A stretch of 64,000 nucleotides of DNA, from the NCBI GenBank assembly GCA_030280995.1, contig JASXTE010000002.1, forward strand, positions 12,968,683 through 13,032,682, given 5' to 3'. Below, in pieces: positions 1 through 10,178 of this stretch. Source of the stretch: Hemileia vastatrix. Taxonomy: Eukaryota > Basidiomycota > Pucciniomycetes > Pucciniales > Zaghouaniaceae. Numbering within the stretch: position 1 is the first letter of the stretch; every line of letters starts with the position of its first letter. The notes under the pieces are model-generated. The model was not told where the DNA came from. It searched no databases and worked only from the letters and a program-made list of their open reading frames with translations. The position numbers and the translations under genes were made by a program.

Positions 1-256
1 AAGTAAGAAAAAAAATAGTTGATTGAAACAATTTTGTTTGAAATAAAAAATTTAGTGGGAGAAAATTTTTTTATTTGTGAAAGTTTTATTTATTGAAGTT
101 TTGAGGTATTTGGGTTATTTTGAAAAGAAAGAAGAAAAAATAAATTTGAAAAAATTTGAAAGAAAGAAGTAATTTGTTCGAAGAATTAAAAAAAAAATTT
201 AAAGGTTGAAGTGAAGTTTGAGAAATATTGTCGTATTGAGTTTGTGAGAAATTTTG
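1..256 (-). mobile_element. Left part of older E1-like retrotransposon relic
   Basis: Purine-rich A/G tracts with no ORF. They resemble the reverse complement of the pyrimidine-rich trailer downstream of pol in E1. The element at 257-8719 is flanked by the duplicated pentamer TTTTG, and the right flank is a minus-strand pol relic, so this stretch is inferred to be the 3' trailer of that same interrupted relic. The evidence is composition and context only. Confidence 0.5.
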
Positions 257-1030
257 TGCCACGCGCCACGTGACACTCGAGGCGAAATCAACTCATTAAA
301 TCAATAATATCGAGTCCTAAATCTATACTCGAAGCGCAGGAAGCAATTCTCCATAGCAACTGCGATTTTCCTTTGTGTACTTACTATTTAACTGCGCTAG
401 CCTAAACTCCAAATCTAAATTAGTCAACCTCCCAATGGGGTACCTTAGTCCTTTTCAATAAGCAACGCACAGCACTAGGTTCAATGAAATAGTACAGTAG
501 TAGTTTTTCATTAAAGTTTTGTTAATTAATTAAAAAGCGGTAAATTGAGCATGGAAGGATATTTAGTGAAGAGGGTCTAAGTTTTTGTTAGTAATGGTCA
601 ATGGAATGGGAATGGTGCGATGGAAGGGAGGTCAATGCGAGGAGGAACAAAGGATATAAAAGGAGTTGGGTATTTGGTTCGATATTCCTTAGAATTAAAT
701 TATAATATTGTATTTACATTAATAGTGGTAAATCCTTAAAAGTTAAATCATTGTTATTGTATCTTTCTTTTACTTTCTCAATATTCATTTCTAAAATCCT
801 AAATCTTTGATTATTGAGTTTCCAACCCTTCGTGAGATTTTAAGAATTATTATTACCTTGGAACTAGTTTATAATTCTTCTCGAACGAACCTCGAACCTA
901 TAGCTATTACTTCGAGTGACCTTCGAATCATTTCCTCGAATCATTCCTCTGTGCTTCAAAGAAGTTTCTAAAATCCCTCATCTCACTTACAGGAACATCC
1001 TCGACCTTGTGCGTAGGTCGTCCGGTGACA
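257..1030 (+). repeat. E1 5' LTR
   Basis: 774 bp, TG...CA, matching 7964-8719. It holds the probable promoter: TATAAAA at 655-661, about 30 bases before the segment AGAATTAAATTATA (691-704) that is complementary to the primer site. The main differences from the 3' LTR are an 18-base length difference near 595-615 and roughly ten C/T or G/A differences at CpG positions. The first bases are TGCCACG here against TGTCACG in the 3' LTR. Confidence 0.95.
655..661 (+). promoter_or_regulatory. Probable TATA box of E1 genomic RNA
   Basis: TATAAAA lies about 30-36 bases upstream of the 691-704 segment, which would be the RNA 5' end under the self-priming model. It is conserved in the 3' LTR. The spacing suits a polymerase II start at about 688-691; the start itself is inferred. 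Confidence 0.6.
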
Positions 1031-1045
1031 GTATAATTTAATTCT
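1031..1045 (+). other. E1 self-primer binding site
   Basis: No tRNA-type TGG primer site follows the LTR. Instead, bases 1032-1045 are an exact 14-base reverse complement of LTR bases 691-704, just downstream of the TATA box. This is the arrangement used by Tf1, where the 5' end of the RNA folds back and is cleaved to prime minus-strand synthesis. Base 1031 (G) would not pair with the next LTR base. Confidence 0.7.
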
Positions 1046-1100
1046 CCGTAGTTCGCATTCTTTGCACTACTACGTCCTTTTAGGCGTTTCTAAAATTTAA

Positions 1101-2288
1101 ATGGCACCTGTTCAACGCACTCCTCCTACGGGCGCTACTACTAGAGCTCGCGCTAGAGGCAGACCAACAGCCACAAGGTCTGTTTCTCGCACTCACTCTT
1201 TGGAACCACTCAACCTTAGGGAACGGAAACATTCAGTTCAATCTGTAGAAGACATTCCACAAGATTTTGAGGATTTTAGTGATGAAGAAGAAGGAGAGGA
1301 TACAATGCATGAGGCACCATCCGCCCCTGCCAATCACCCTTCTGGCCAATCCTCAGAACCAGGACCAACTAACTCTCTGGAGGATTTCATGAGACTTTTC
1401 ATGAAAACCCTTTCAAATCCAACGTCTTCAGAGGGATCTAAGTTCAAAACTCCTTCTATGAAATCTCCTGACAAATTCGACGGAGATCACCCTGACAGAT
1501 TGCGACCCTTCTTGCAAACCTGAAAGCTACTGTTCCATAATGACCCTCAAACCTTTAACAGCGACCAATCAAAGGTTGTTTATGCTTCTTCATTCCTAGC
1601 CGGGAAAGCAGCAAGATGGTTTGAAGCTTATCTACTCATGCTTTCTTCGACAGAAACCCACTTACTTATCAATAATTGGGAAAAATTCGAGGACCAACTT
1701 TTTACGTTGTTTGGGGACCCTAATGAAACGGACAACGCGGAAATTGAACTTGATTTTCTTCGCATGAGTGATAATGGTAAAGCTTCTGAATATATCTAGA
1801 ACTTCAGAGCACTTCAAACTCGAGTAGAATGGAATGATGCTGCCCTTAAGTATCATTTCAAGAAAGGACTTCCTTTGAGGATTCTAGATCAATTAAATCT
1901 TCATGGTCAGAAGATGACTACTTTAATGGACTTAATGGATCGAACCCTCAAACTTGACGGCGTTTATCAAGGACGACTTCAACATCGTCGATATGCCAAC
2001 AAATCTCAAGGCCTAAATTTTAAATCGGGACCTTCTTCACACCCACGACCAAATCAATCCTCCTTGACTCAATCCAAACCCAATAAGGGAAAGGATAAAC
2101 CTCGACCAAAAGGCTCGACCCCAGGCGATATCAGCAAAGTACTGGATCCTAAAGGGGAACTTAAAGAAGCTGAGAGGAAGAGACGAGAAGATAATGGGTT
2201 ATGTATGTATTGTGGGGGTAAACACAAGTTGGAAGACTGTGTAAAGTTGAAGAAAAGAGAAGGTACTAGTTCGAAGTCAAAAAACTAG
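1101..2288 (+). pseudogene. gag: E1 Gag, open except for two nonsense codons
   Basis: One reading frame from ATG 1101 to TAG 2286-2288, about 395 codons. It is interrupted by TGA 1521-1523 and TAG 1797-1799, most simply CGA to TGA and CAG to TAG. The N-terminus is basic then acidic. The middle carries the retrotransposon gag fold signature (motifs such as LFGDPNE and the helical stretch around 1560-1960). A zinc knuckle C-x2-C-x4-H-x4-C (CMYCGGKHKLEDC) lies near 2203-2241, before a Lys-rich tail. It would form the particle and bind RNA. The frame ends directly after the slippery heptamer at 2279-2285, which leads into pol. Confidence 0.9.
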
Positions 2289-2322
2289 TAGATAGTTTAC
2301 TTGTGTGCAAAGCAAACTATCT
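2279..2322 (+). promoter_or_regulatory. E1 gag-pol -1 ribosomal frameshift signal
   Basis: The heptamer A-AAA-AAC at 2279-2285 is in the correct X-XXY-YYZ phase for the gag frame and is followed at once by the gag stop TAG. After a 4-base spacer comes a perfect 9-bp stem, 2290-2298 (AGATAGTTT) pairing with 2314-2322, with a 15-base loop. Pol is open in the -1 frame from 2270. The components are seen directly; function is inferred from known -1 frameshift sites. Confidence 0.85.
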
Positions 2323-5300
2323 TAACTCTCCCAGTGCACAGAACCTCCATGTCTTAAGGACTGGAGTTGCCTTAAACCGCTTGAGATTCATTCTTTTTAA
2401 GGAGGATATCCCCTTCAGTTGTCTTATAGACTCTGGAGCTTCAATTTCTTTTGTTAGTTTATCTTTTGCCGAAAAGCTTCAACTAACATTTACAGATATC
2501 AATTGAACTCCCATCTATTTGGTCGAATCAGAGGAACCCAAATATTGGGTAAGTAAGAAAGTTTTATGGGTTTTCAACTTTCCGAACTTTCCCCCCTTTG
2601 AGTGGGAATTATCAGTCTTGGACGCCCCAAGGATGGACGATACCATTCTTGGCCATGACTTTTTAACGCATTGGAATCCCGAAATTGATTGGACTAGGGG
2701 ATTGATCACCCCACGCTCTAAGTATATTTCTGATTCTTCAATGCAGGTCAATAGGGAGTTAAACAACCCGCCTGACAACGTCCCGCTAGAGGACAAGTCT
2801 CTGCCAGATGACTTGCAAGCATCTGATCCTTCTTTAAATGAGCAATTGGCTAACCCTTCTAGCTCGATGACTTCACTCGAAGAAGATTTAAATTGCCTCG
2901 AAGTAATTGAATTCTGCTCTCTCAATAGAGGTAGCCCCTCAACAGATTCTCTCAAAGATGAAGAGGACAACCAAATCAACGTTGAAGCCATCAAATCAAC
3001 TCTACCGGAAATCTACCATGATTTCCTCGATGTTTTCTCAATCTGCAAGGCCAATAAGTTACCACCTCATCGACCCTATGACCATCAAATAGAGTTAATA
3101 GTCCCAGTACCTCCCGCAGGTCCTGTCTATTCTTTATCGAAGGACGAATCTCAAGTTCTTCGAGACTACATTGCAGAGAATGTAGCCAAAGGTTTCATCA
3201 GAGCCAGTAAATCTCCAACCGGCTCCCCTGTCCTCTTTGTAAAAAAGAAAGACGGAAGTCTTAGGTTGTGTGTTGACTATAGAAAGCTCAACACAGTCAC
3301 TAAGAAGAATGCATATCCTGTTCCTCCTATGTCATTACTTGTTACCCTTTTCAATGGTGCTAATTTCTTTTCTAAAATTGATCTTAGAGGCGCTTACAAT
3401 CTTATTTGCGTTGCGGAAGGTCATGAACCACTGACTGCAATGCGCACTAGATTTGGTAGTTTTGAATATTTAGTTATGCCTTTTGGATTATGTAACGCAC
3501 CTTCAACTTTTCAAACTTTTGTAAATGATATCTTTCAAGATGTTGTTGAACAATTTGTAGTCTTCTATTTAGATGATATTTTAATATTCTCGAAAACACT
3601 GGATGAACATATTCATCATGTTCGACAGGTCCTAAATCGTCTTTGAGATCATGGTCTCTACGCCAAGTATAATAAATGCGAATTCCACCTCAAATCAATT
3701 GATTTTTTGGGCTTTACGTTGTCCACTGACGGTTTAGTCATGGATGACAAAAAAGTCCAGAAAATCCTGGAATGGCCTGAGCCAAAAAAAATTAAATCAC
3801 TCCAAGGATTTTTGGGTTTTGCAAACTTCTATAGATGATTTATTAAAGATTACTCTAAAACTATTTCCAATCTTACTTCTCTTCTTAGAAAAGATATTCC
3901 TTTTGTTTTTACTTCTACAGCACGAAAGGAATTCGAAGCACTAAAAACGGCGTTCACCACAGCCCCAATTCTTTGACATTTTGATCCTTCTGCCTCGACA
4001 ATAGTTGAGACAGATGCAAGCGATTATGCTATTGCAGGGGTCATCTCCCAATTAAATCCTGAAACAAATTTGTTTCATCCTGTTGCTTTTGAGTCACGCA
4101 AACTCATAGCCGCAGAATTAAATTATGAAATTCATGACAAAGAGCTTTTAGCTATTATCCATTGTCTTAAAAAATGGTGTTCTTTTCTTCTCAGCCTAGA
4201 TAGTCCTTTTCAAATTTTAACAGATCATAATGCTTTGAAATACTTCATGTCTTCTAAAGTTTTAACCAGGCGTCAAGCCAGGTGGGCTGAATTTTTGTCT
4301 GAATTTTCTTTCTCTATTTCCTATCGCCCAGGAAAAAACTGCATTGTCCCAGATATCTTGTCACGTCGGGACGACGTTTACCCACAGCGGGGGGATGCAT
4401 TTGCTGACAAGAACCCAGCAAATGTGCAATCAATCTTCAACAAATCAATGTTAACAACTCATCAACTTAATTCAATGACAACTCAATCTTTTCAAAATCC
4501 ACTATCCAACATCCTCGAAGCTCAGTCAAAGGACGATCATTGTTTAGGGTTAAAAGACAAAATACTCTTGAAGCAAGGGGCCAAAAGATTTAGTATTGAA
4601 TCAGGTCTATTAGTCTTCGAAGGTAGAGTAGTCATACCCGACAACAATGAGATAAAATTATGGATTTTCAACAGTCGACATGATTCTCCATTAGCTGGTC
4701 ATTTTGGGGTTGATAAAACCTACCAGTTAATAGCGAGGGATTTCTTCTGGCCAGGTATGACCAGGGAAATCAAGGCCTATATAAAAGCTTGTTACGAATG
4801 TAATAGGAATAAGGCTCCCCGTCACGGGAAGCATGGGTTGCTTCAACCACTTCCTATTCCCTCTAAACCTTGGGAATCTTTATCGATGGATTTCATTTCT
4901 CAACTTCCTATTTCTAATGATTTTGATGCTATATTAGTAATAGTAGATAGATTTTCAAAAATGTCTATTTTTATTAAAACCACTACTACTGCTACAGCAG
5001 AAGATTTGTCAAAATTGTTTCTAGAATATGTATTTTCTAAACACGGCTTACCAAATGATATTATTTCAGATAGAGGCTCATTGTTTGTATCCACATTCTG
5101 GACCCAACTGTGTTGACAAATCAATATCACGAGGAATCTCTCCACGGCCTATCACCCTGAAACTGATGGTCAAACAGAAAGAGTTAACCAAATCCTCAAA
5201 AAATATCTTCGAATGTATGTCAGTTACCAACAAGACGATTGGACCACATGGCTACCATTGGCCGAATTTGCTTATAATAACTCCACTCATTCTTCGACAC

Positions 5301-5935
5301 GACAATCTCCCTTTGAAACCATTTATGGACGACATCCTCGATTCAACTCAATCCATGTAGGAACTAATCATCCTGCAGAACATTATCTTCGAACTATATC
5401 ACGACTCCAAGAAGAACTTAAAACAAATTTGGAATCAGCGATTCAAAGATACAAGGAACAGGCCAACAAACATCGACAATCTGCTCCTTCCTTTAAACCA
5501 GGCGACAAAGTATGGCTCGACGCACGAAACATTCGAACAACAAGACCATCAAAGAAACTGGCTGAAAAGCACTTGGGACCATTCGAAATTGACTCTGAAG
5601 TCTCTAAAACTGCATTTTGACTCAAGTTACCTCCTAAATGGCAGGCGATTCACCTTGTTTTCCATGTATCTCTCCTGGAACTGGCTTGAGAAATATACCC
5701 GGGCAAGAACCAACCCCCTCCGGAACCGGTCAAAGTAGAAGATCATCTAGATTGGGAAGTAAGTCGTATCCTTGATTCAAGAATACGCAAGGGGAAACTT
5801 CAATACCTCCTGGAATGGGAAGGCTTCCTCAATGACTCAGACAAAACATCCTGGGAACCAGCCATCAATGTTTCCAACGCTCCTGAACTCCTAAAATCTT
5901 TTCATTCAAAATATCCTTTAAAACCAAAACCTTAA
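2285..5935 (+). pseudogene. pol: E1 Pol polyprotein with seven TGA nonsense codons
   Basis: A single frame from the frameshift site to TAA 5933-5935. Domains in order: aspartic protease (LIDSGAS, near 2425); reverse transcriptase with FYLDD near 3563 and the LRLCVDYRKLN and MPFGLCNAPSTFQ boxes; RNase H (ETDASDYA, DKELLAI, TDHNALKYF); integrase with an H-H-C-C zinc finger (HDSPLAGHFG...CYEC) and D-D-E residues in MDFISQLP, ISDRGS and TDGQTERVNQ; a GPF module (LGPFEI near 5576); and a C-terminal chromodomain (about 5750-5910). The stops at 2504, 3644, 3836, 3974, 5114, 5618 and 5687 are all TGA. At several of them, family motifs have Arg (for example FYRRF, ILRHFDPS), so CGA to TGA is the likely change. 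No indel was found. Confidence 0.93.
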
Positions 5936-6888
5936 AATTTCTTTATTTAAAATTTTCTTTTCTTTTCTTTCTTTCTTTAAAATCTAAAACATCTCTTAAA
6001 TTTCTTAGCCTTGTTTTCTTTTGTCTCTCTTCTTTTTCTTTCTTCTCCTTCTATAAAATTTCCTCCAAAACCAACTAAAAATAAAATCAAAATTAAAATT
6101 AAATAAAATAAAATAAAATAAAATTAAATTAAATTAAATTAAATAAAATAAAATAAAATAAAATAGAATAAACATAAATAATAAAATAAAATAAAAAAAC
6201 TCATAAATCTCTCTAAATATTTTCCTTCTTTTCTTTTTCAATTCTTTAAATACATTCTTTTCTTAAATTTAAAATTCTCTTCCAAAAATTTCTCTTCCAA
6301 AAAAGTTATTCTCTCTTTTAAAAACTTTCTTTCCTTTGAATCATCAAATCTTGTATGACAGGACCATTTCCTCAAACTTAACTTCAACCCCTGAATCTCC
6401 CTATAATAATTCTTCGAAACAAATAAATCTTCTTTTCAATTCTCTTAAATTCTAAATTCTGTTTTTTTTCTTTTCTTTCTTCTTCCTCTCTTTTCAACTA
6501 AAATTTCTTAAAAAAAAAAAAAAAAAAAAATTTAAAATCCTCAATTTAACAAACTCATCTCAATCACAAAACCGTTTCTTTTTTTTTCTCCCTCTTTTCT
6601 TACATAAAAATTTTTCCTTTTTAAAACACTAAAACTTCCTTCAATTAAAACAACTTTTTTTTTCTTTCTTTAAAATTCCTCTTTCAAATTCTAAAATTTT
6701 TTTTATTTAAAACTTCTTTTTTCTTTTTTTTGTTTTTCTTCTTTTCTTTTTCTCTCTCTCTCAAATCTTATAAAATTAACAACATTCACCTACAATAAAA
6801 AAATAATACTAATAATAAAATAAAATAAAATAAAATTAAAATTAAAATACAATTTTTTTTCTCTACTTCTTTACATCTCCTTTTCTTT
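5936..6888 (+). other. E1 pyrimidine-rich trailer, no gene
   Basis: Low-complexity T/C-rich DNA with AAAAT/AAATT microsatellite runs (6084-6195, 6815-6850) and an A20 tract near 6510. No ORF of interest and no recognised structure. It separates pol from the convergent antisense gene. Confidence 0.7.
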
Positions 6889-7854
6889 TCAAATCTTTTC
6901 TGTTAACTTCTCTCGAACCAATCTTTTCATTTTCTCCAAAACTACCTTTATTTCCTTCCTGCATTTCTCAAATACCTCCTCCTCTCCTACCGGAACCACC
7001 TCTCCCATCTCCAATAGCTCCTCTGCCACGTCGAAGGAAGCAGCGTCAATAATAGCGTTGACCTCCCCACATAGTTCTTCCGCGAACCTTACTCGTCGAC
7101 CTTGACGAGGTTTCTTCGACCACACCTGGTCCAGGGTGTCTTCGGGATCTTCAACTACTTCCGTGGCTGGAGGGTTTGCCTCAGTTGGTATAACCGGCGC
7201 AGGCTCCGCAATCGGCTCTTCAAGGTTATTCGATGTCTAAAACAAAAAAAAAAAAAAAAAATCTCATCAGTAACTTCATCCTCAAAACAAACAAATAAAA
7301 CTTACCTCGAAGATGGGGTCAGGCTCTAGAAATAACCTGGGCGCCACTTCGACCTCTACCTCTCTCTCTTCCTCATCGTCCTCGATGACCACCCGTCGTT
7401 TCTTGGGTGCCCGCCCTGGAACAGGGATTTCATCTTCATCCTCCTCCACCAATTCATCGACCTCTTCCTCGACACCTCGCTTCGAACTTGTGGCCTGGGT
7501 TACCCAGGTTGAGATCTCGTTGTTCAACTCCTTATCATTTTCCCCCACCGATTGTTCATCTTCGATCAAGACATCCCAAATGTCTTCGACCACCTCTTTG
7601 GTCTTCGGAACTACCCAAAACTTAGTTTTTGTAAATCATTTTTTGATTTCCGCATTCTTTGTCAACGCATCGCATGCCACTCGCCGCCAACGGCAAAACT
7701 CGCATTTCTGGCGAGGGCCTCGAGTCGCCGTACTTTCGACACAGAAATATTCCATGCTTTCACAAGCCGTGCAAGTCTGTGAAAACTGTCGTGTGATTAT
7801 TACCCCATCCGCTTTAGGGTGTGGAGGCATGGGTGCGGGAGTAGGGCAGTTCAT
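6889..7854 (-). pseudogene. E1 antisense gene: six-cysteine (Zn2Cys6-like) protein, one nonsense codon
   Basis: Convergent to pol. Exon 1 is 7854-7306 and exon 2 is 7236-6889, separated by a 69-base phase-0 GT-AG intron (7305-7237, donor GTAAGT). The spliced product would be about 298 residues. Cys28, 31, 38, 51, 54 and 61 form C-x2-C-x6-C-x12-C-x2-C-x6-C, with the basic segment CRWRRVAC in the second half. An acidic middle with a PKKRR nuclear-localisation-like motif and a helical charged C-terminus follow. TGA at 7638-7636 interrupts it in frame after AEIKK; it is probably CGA to TGA, since the frame is otherwise continuous. An upstream in-frame ATG at 7899 would add 15 residues. A nuclear DNA-binding role is inferred from the cysteine spacing. 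Confidence 0.72.
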
Positions 7855-7945
7855 TATAAAATAAGTAATTAAGAGGTGAGGGAAAAAAGTATTAGACAAG
7901 GGAAATTAGTGTGGGAAGATGGCTCAAGCTCAACGGAGTTCGCGT

Positions 7946-7954
7946 TTTTTATAC
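7946..7954 (-). promoter_or_regulatory. TATA box for the E1 antisense gene
   Basis: On the minus strand the sequence reads GGTATAAAAAACG about 95 bases upstream of the antisense ATG (7854), in the short gap between the gene and the 3' LTR. That suggests a private promoter lying outside the LTR. Inferred from sequence and spacing only. Confidence 0.5.
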
Positions 7955-7963
7955 CCGGGCATC

Positions 7964-8719
7964 TGTCACGCGCCACGTGACACTCGAGGCAAAATCAACT
8001 CATTAAATCAATAATATCGAGTCCTAAATCTATACTCGAAGCGCAGGAAGCAATTCTCCATAGCAACTGCGATTTTCCTTTGTGTACTTACTATTTAACT
8101 GCGCTAGCCTAAACTCTAAATCTAAATTAGTCAACCTCCCAATGGGGCACCTTAGTCCTTTTCAATAAGCGACGCACAGCGCTAGGTTCAATGAAATAGT
8201 ACAGTAGTAGTTTTTCATTAAAGTTTTGTTAATTAATTAAAAAGGGGTAAATTGAGCATGGACGGATATTTAGTGAAGAGGGTCTAAGTGTTTGTTAGTA
8301 ATGGTGCTATGGAAGGGAGGTCAATGCAAGGAGGAACAAAGGATATAAAAGGAGTTGGGTATTTGGTTCGATATTCCTTAGAATTAAATTATAATATCGT
8401 ATTTACATTAATAGTGGTAAATCCTTAAAAGTTAAATCATTGTTATTGTATCTTTCTTTTACTTTCTCAATATTCATTTCTAAAATCCTAAATCTTTGAT
8501 TATTGAGTTTCCAACCCTTCGTGAGATTTTAAGAATTATTATTACCTTGGAACTAGTTTATAATTCTTCTCAAACGAACCTCAAACCTATAGCTATTACT
8601 TTGAGTGACCTTCGAATCATTTCCTCGAATCATTCCTCTGTGCTTTGAAGAAGTTTCTAAAATCCCTCATCTCAATTACAGGAACATCCTCGACCTTGTG
8701 CGTAGGTTGTCCGGTGACA
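7964..8719 (+). repeat. E1 3' LTR
   Basis: 756 bp, TG...CA, matching 257-1030. It opens with an inverted repeat (TGTCACG, 5 bases, CGTGACA) that includes a CACGTG E-box. No polypurine tract directly abuts its 5' edge; the nearest purine run is about 75-95 bases upstream. Confidence 0.95.
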
Positions 8720-10178
8720 TTTTGATAGTTCAAAGAAAAAGAAATAAGGGAAAAGAAGAAAAAAAAGAAAATTAAAAGAATTATTGATTTTTTAAGATTT
8801 TATTTTAATGACTTTTAAGATTGTATTTTATTATTATTTTATTTTATTTTATTTTTTAATTTTAACTTTTTAATTTAATTTAATTTACTTTTATTTAGTT
8901 TATTTATTTATTTTTAAAGAAGGTTGAAAAAAGCTTTTGAAAAGAAGAAAGAAGAAAAGAGAAAACAGAGTAAGGATTTTTTAGAAGAGAAGAAGTTTTA
9001 GAATTTCAAGAAAAGAAAAGAAATGGGAAAAAAAGAGAAGAGAAAAATAAATGAGAGTTCTAAGGTTTTGGTTTTAAAGGATATTTAAGATGAAAGGATT
9101 TTTGGAGTTCAGGGGCGTTAGAAACATTGATGGCTGGTTCCCAGGATGTTTTGTCTGAGTCATCAAGGAAGCCTTCCCCTTCCATGAGGTATTGAAGTTT
9201 CCTCTTGTGCATTCTTGAATCAAGGATACAACTTACTTCCCACTCTAGATGGTCTTCTACTTTGACCGGTTCGGGAGGAGGTTGGTTCCTGCCTGGGTAT
9301 GTTTCTCAAGCCAGTTCCAGGAGATATACGTGGAAAACAGTGTAAATAGACTGCCATTTATGAGGTAGCTTGAGTCGAAATGCAGTTTTAGAGACTTTGG
9401 AGTTGATTTCAAATGGTGCCAAGCGCCTTTCAGCCAGTTTCTTTGATGGTTGAGTTGTTCAAATTTTTTGTGCATCGAGCCATACTTTGTCGCCTGGTTT
9501 AAAGGAAGGAGCAGATTGTCAATGTTTGTCGGCCTGTTCCTTGTACCTTCAAATTGCTAATTCCAAGTTTGATTTAAGTTCTTCTTGGAGTCGTGATATG
9601 GTTTGAAGATAATGTTCTGCAGGATGACTAGCTCCTACATGAATTGAGCTGAATTGAAAATGTCTTCCATAAACAGTTTTGAAAGGAGATTTTCGTGTTG
9701 AAGAATGAGTCAAGTTATTATAAGAAAATTTGGCCAATGGTAAATATGTGGTCCAATCTTCTTGTTGGTAACTGACATACATTCAAAGGTATTGTTCAAG
9801 GATTTGGTTTACCCTTTCCATTTTCCCATCAGTTGCAGGATGATAGGCTGTGGAGAGATTCCTTGTGATATTGAGTTGTCAACACAATTGAGTCCAGAAT
9901 GTGGATACAAACAATGAGGCTCTATCTGAAATAATATCATTAGGTAAGCCATGTTTGGAAAATACATATTCTAGAAACAATTTTGACAAATCTTCTGCTG
10001 TAGCAGTAGTAATTTTTTTAAATAAAATAGACATCTTTGAAAATCTATCTACTATTACTAATATAGCATCAAAATTATTAGAAAGAGGAAGTTGAGAAAT
10101 AAAATCCATCGATAAAGATTCCCAAGGTTTAGAGGGAATAGGAAGTGGTTGAAGCAACCCATGCTTCCGGTGACGGTA
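8720..10178 (-). mobile_element. Right part of older E1-like gypsy relic
   Basis: Minus-strand remains of a close relative of E1. They run from the trailer (8720-9060) back through the chromodomain and GPF end (about 9060-9480), the integrase C-terminal half (9549-9782) and the integrase core (9879-10157). The stop after KPLKPKP-like residues falls near 9062. The integrase core is recognisable from LSMDFISQLP and IISDRASLF. Several in-frame stops and frame changes are present. It is cut at about 10178, where the E2 LTR begins, inside the sequence matching the reverse complement of E1 near 4815-4835. Confidence 0.85.
9060..10176 (-). pseudogene. pol: Pol 3' fragment of E1-like relic (integrase to chromodomain)
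   Basis: Broken reading frames on the minus strand match E1 Pol residues from the integrase core to the C-terminus. For example, the YVSYQQEDWTTYLPLAKFSY stretch corresponds to E1 5213-5275 with scattered substitutions. One stop near 9783 looks like CGA to TGA. Both its 5' pol half and any LTR are missing from the window. It is inert; its value is as the target into which E1 inserted. Confidence 0.85.

Larger units (their letters stand above)
257..8719 (+). mobile_element. E1: full-length chromodomain Ty3/gypsy LTR retrotransposon
   Basis: Complete element of 8,463 bp: LTR, gag, -1 frameshift, pol (PR-RT-RH-INT-chromodomain), pyrimidine-rich trailer, antisense accessory gene, LTR. The LTRs start TG and end CA, with short inverted ends (TGTCAC/GTGACA). 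The 5-bp target duplication TTTTG is seen at 252-256 and 8720-8724. Gag and Pol contain nine in-frame nonsense codons but no frameshift apart from the programmed one, so this copy is dead yet structurally complete. The chromodomain and self-priming features place it near the Tf1/sushi (chromovirus) branch. The domain order is seen directly; the lineage name is from family knowledge. Confidence 0.95.

Noticed and set aside
2515..2994. 159-codon ORF on the minus strand opposite E1 protease/RT
   Set aside because: Shadow of the pol frame on the other strand, with no domain, intron or promoter signals.
7313..7864. 183-codon + strand ORF in the E1 3' region
   Set aside because: Ser/Thr-rich shadow of the acidic antisense gene. 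The minus-strand reading has the Cys cluster, intron and TATA box.
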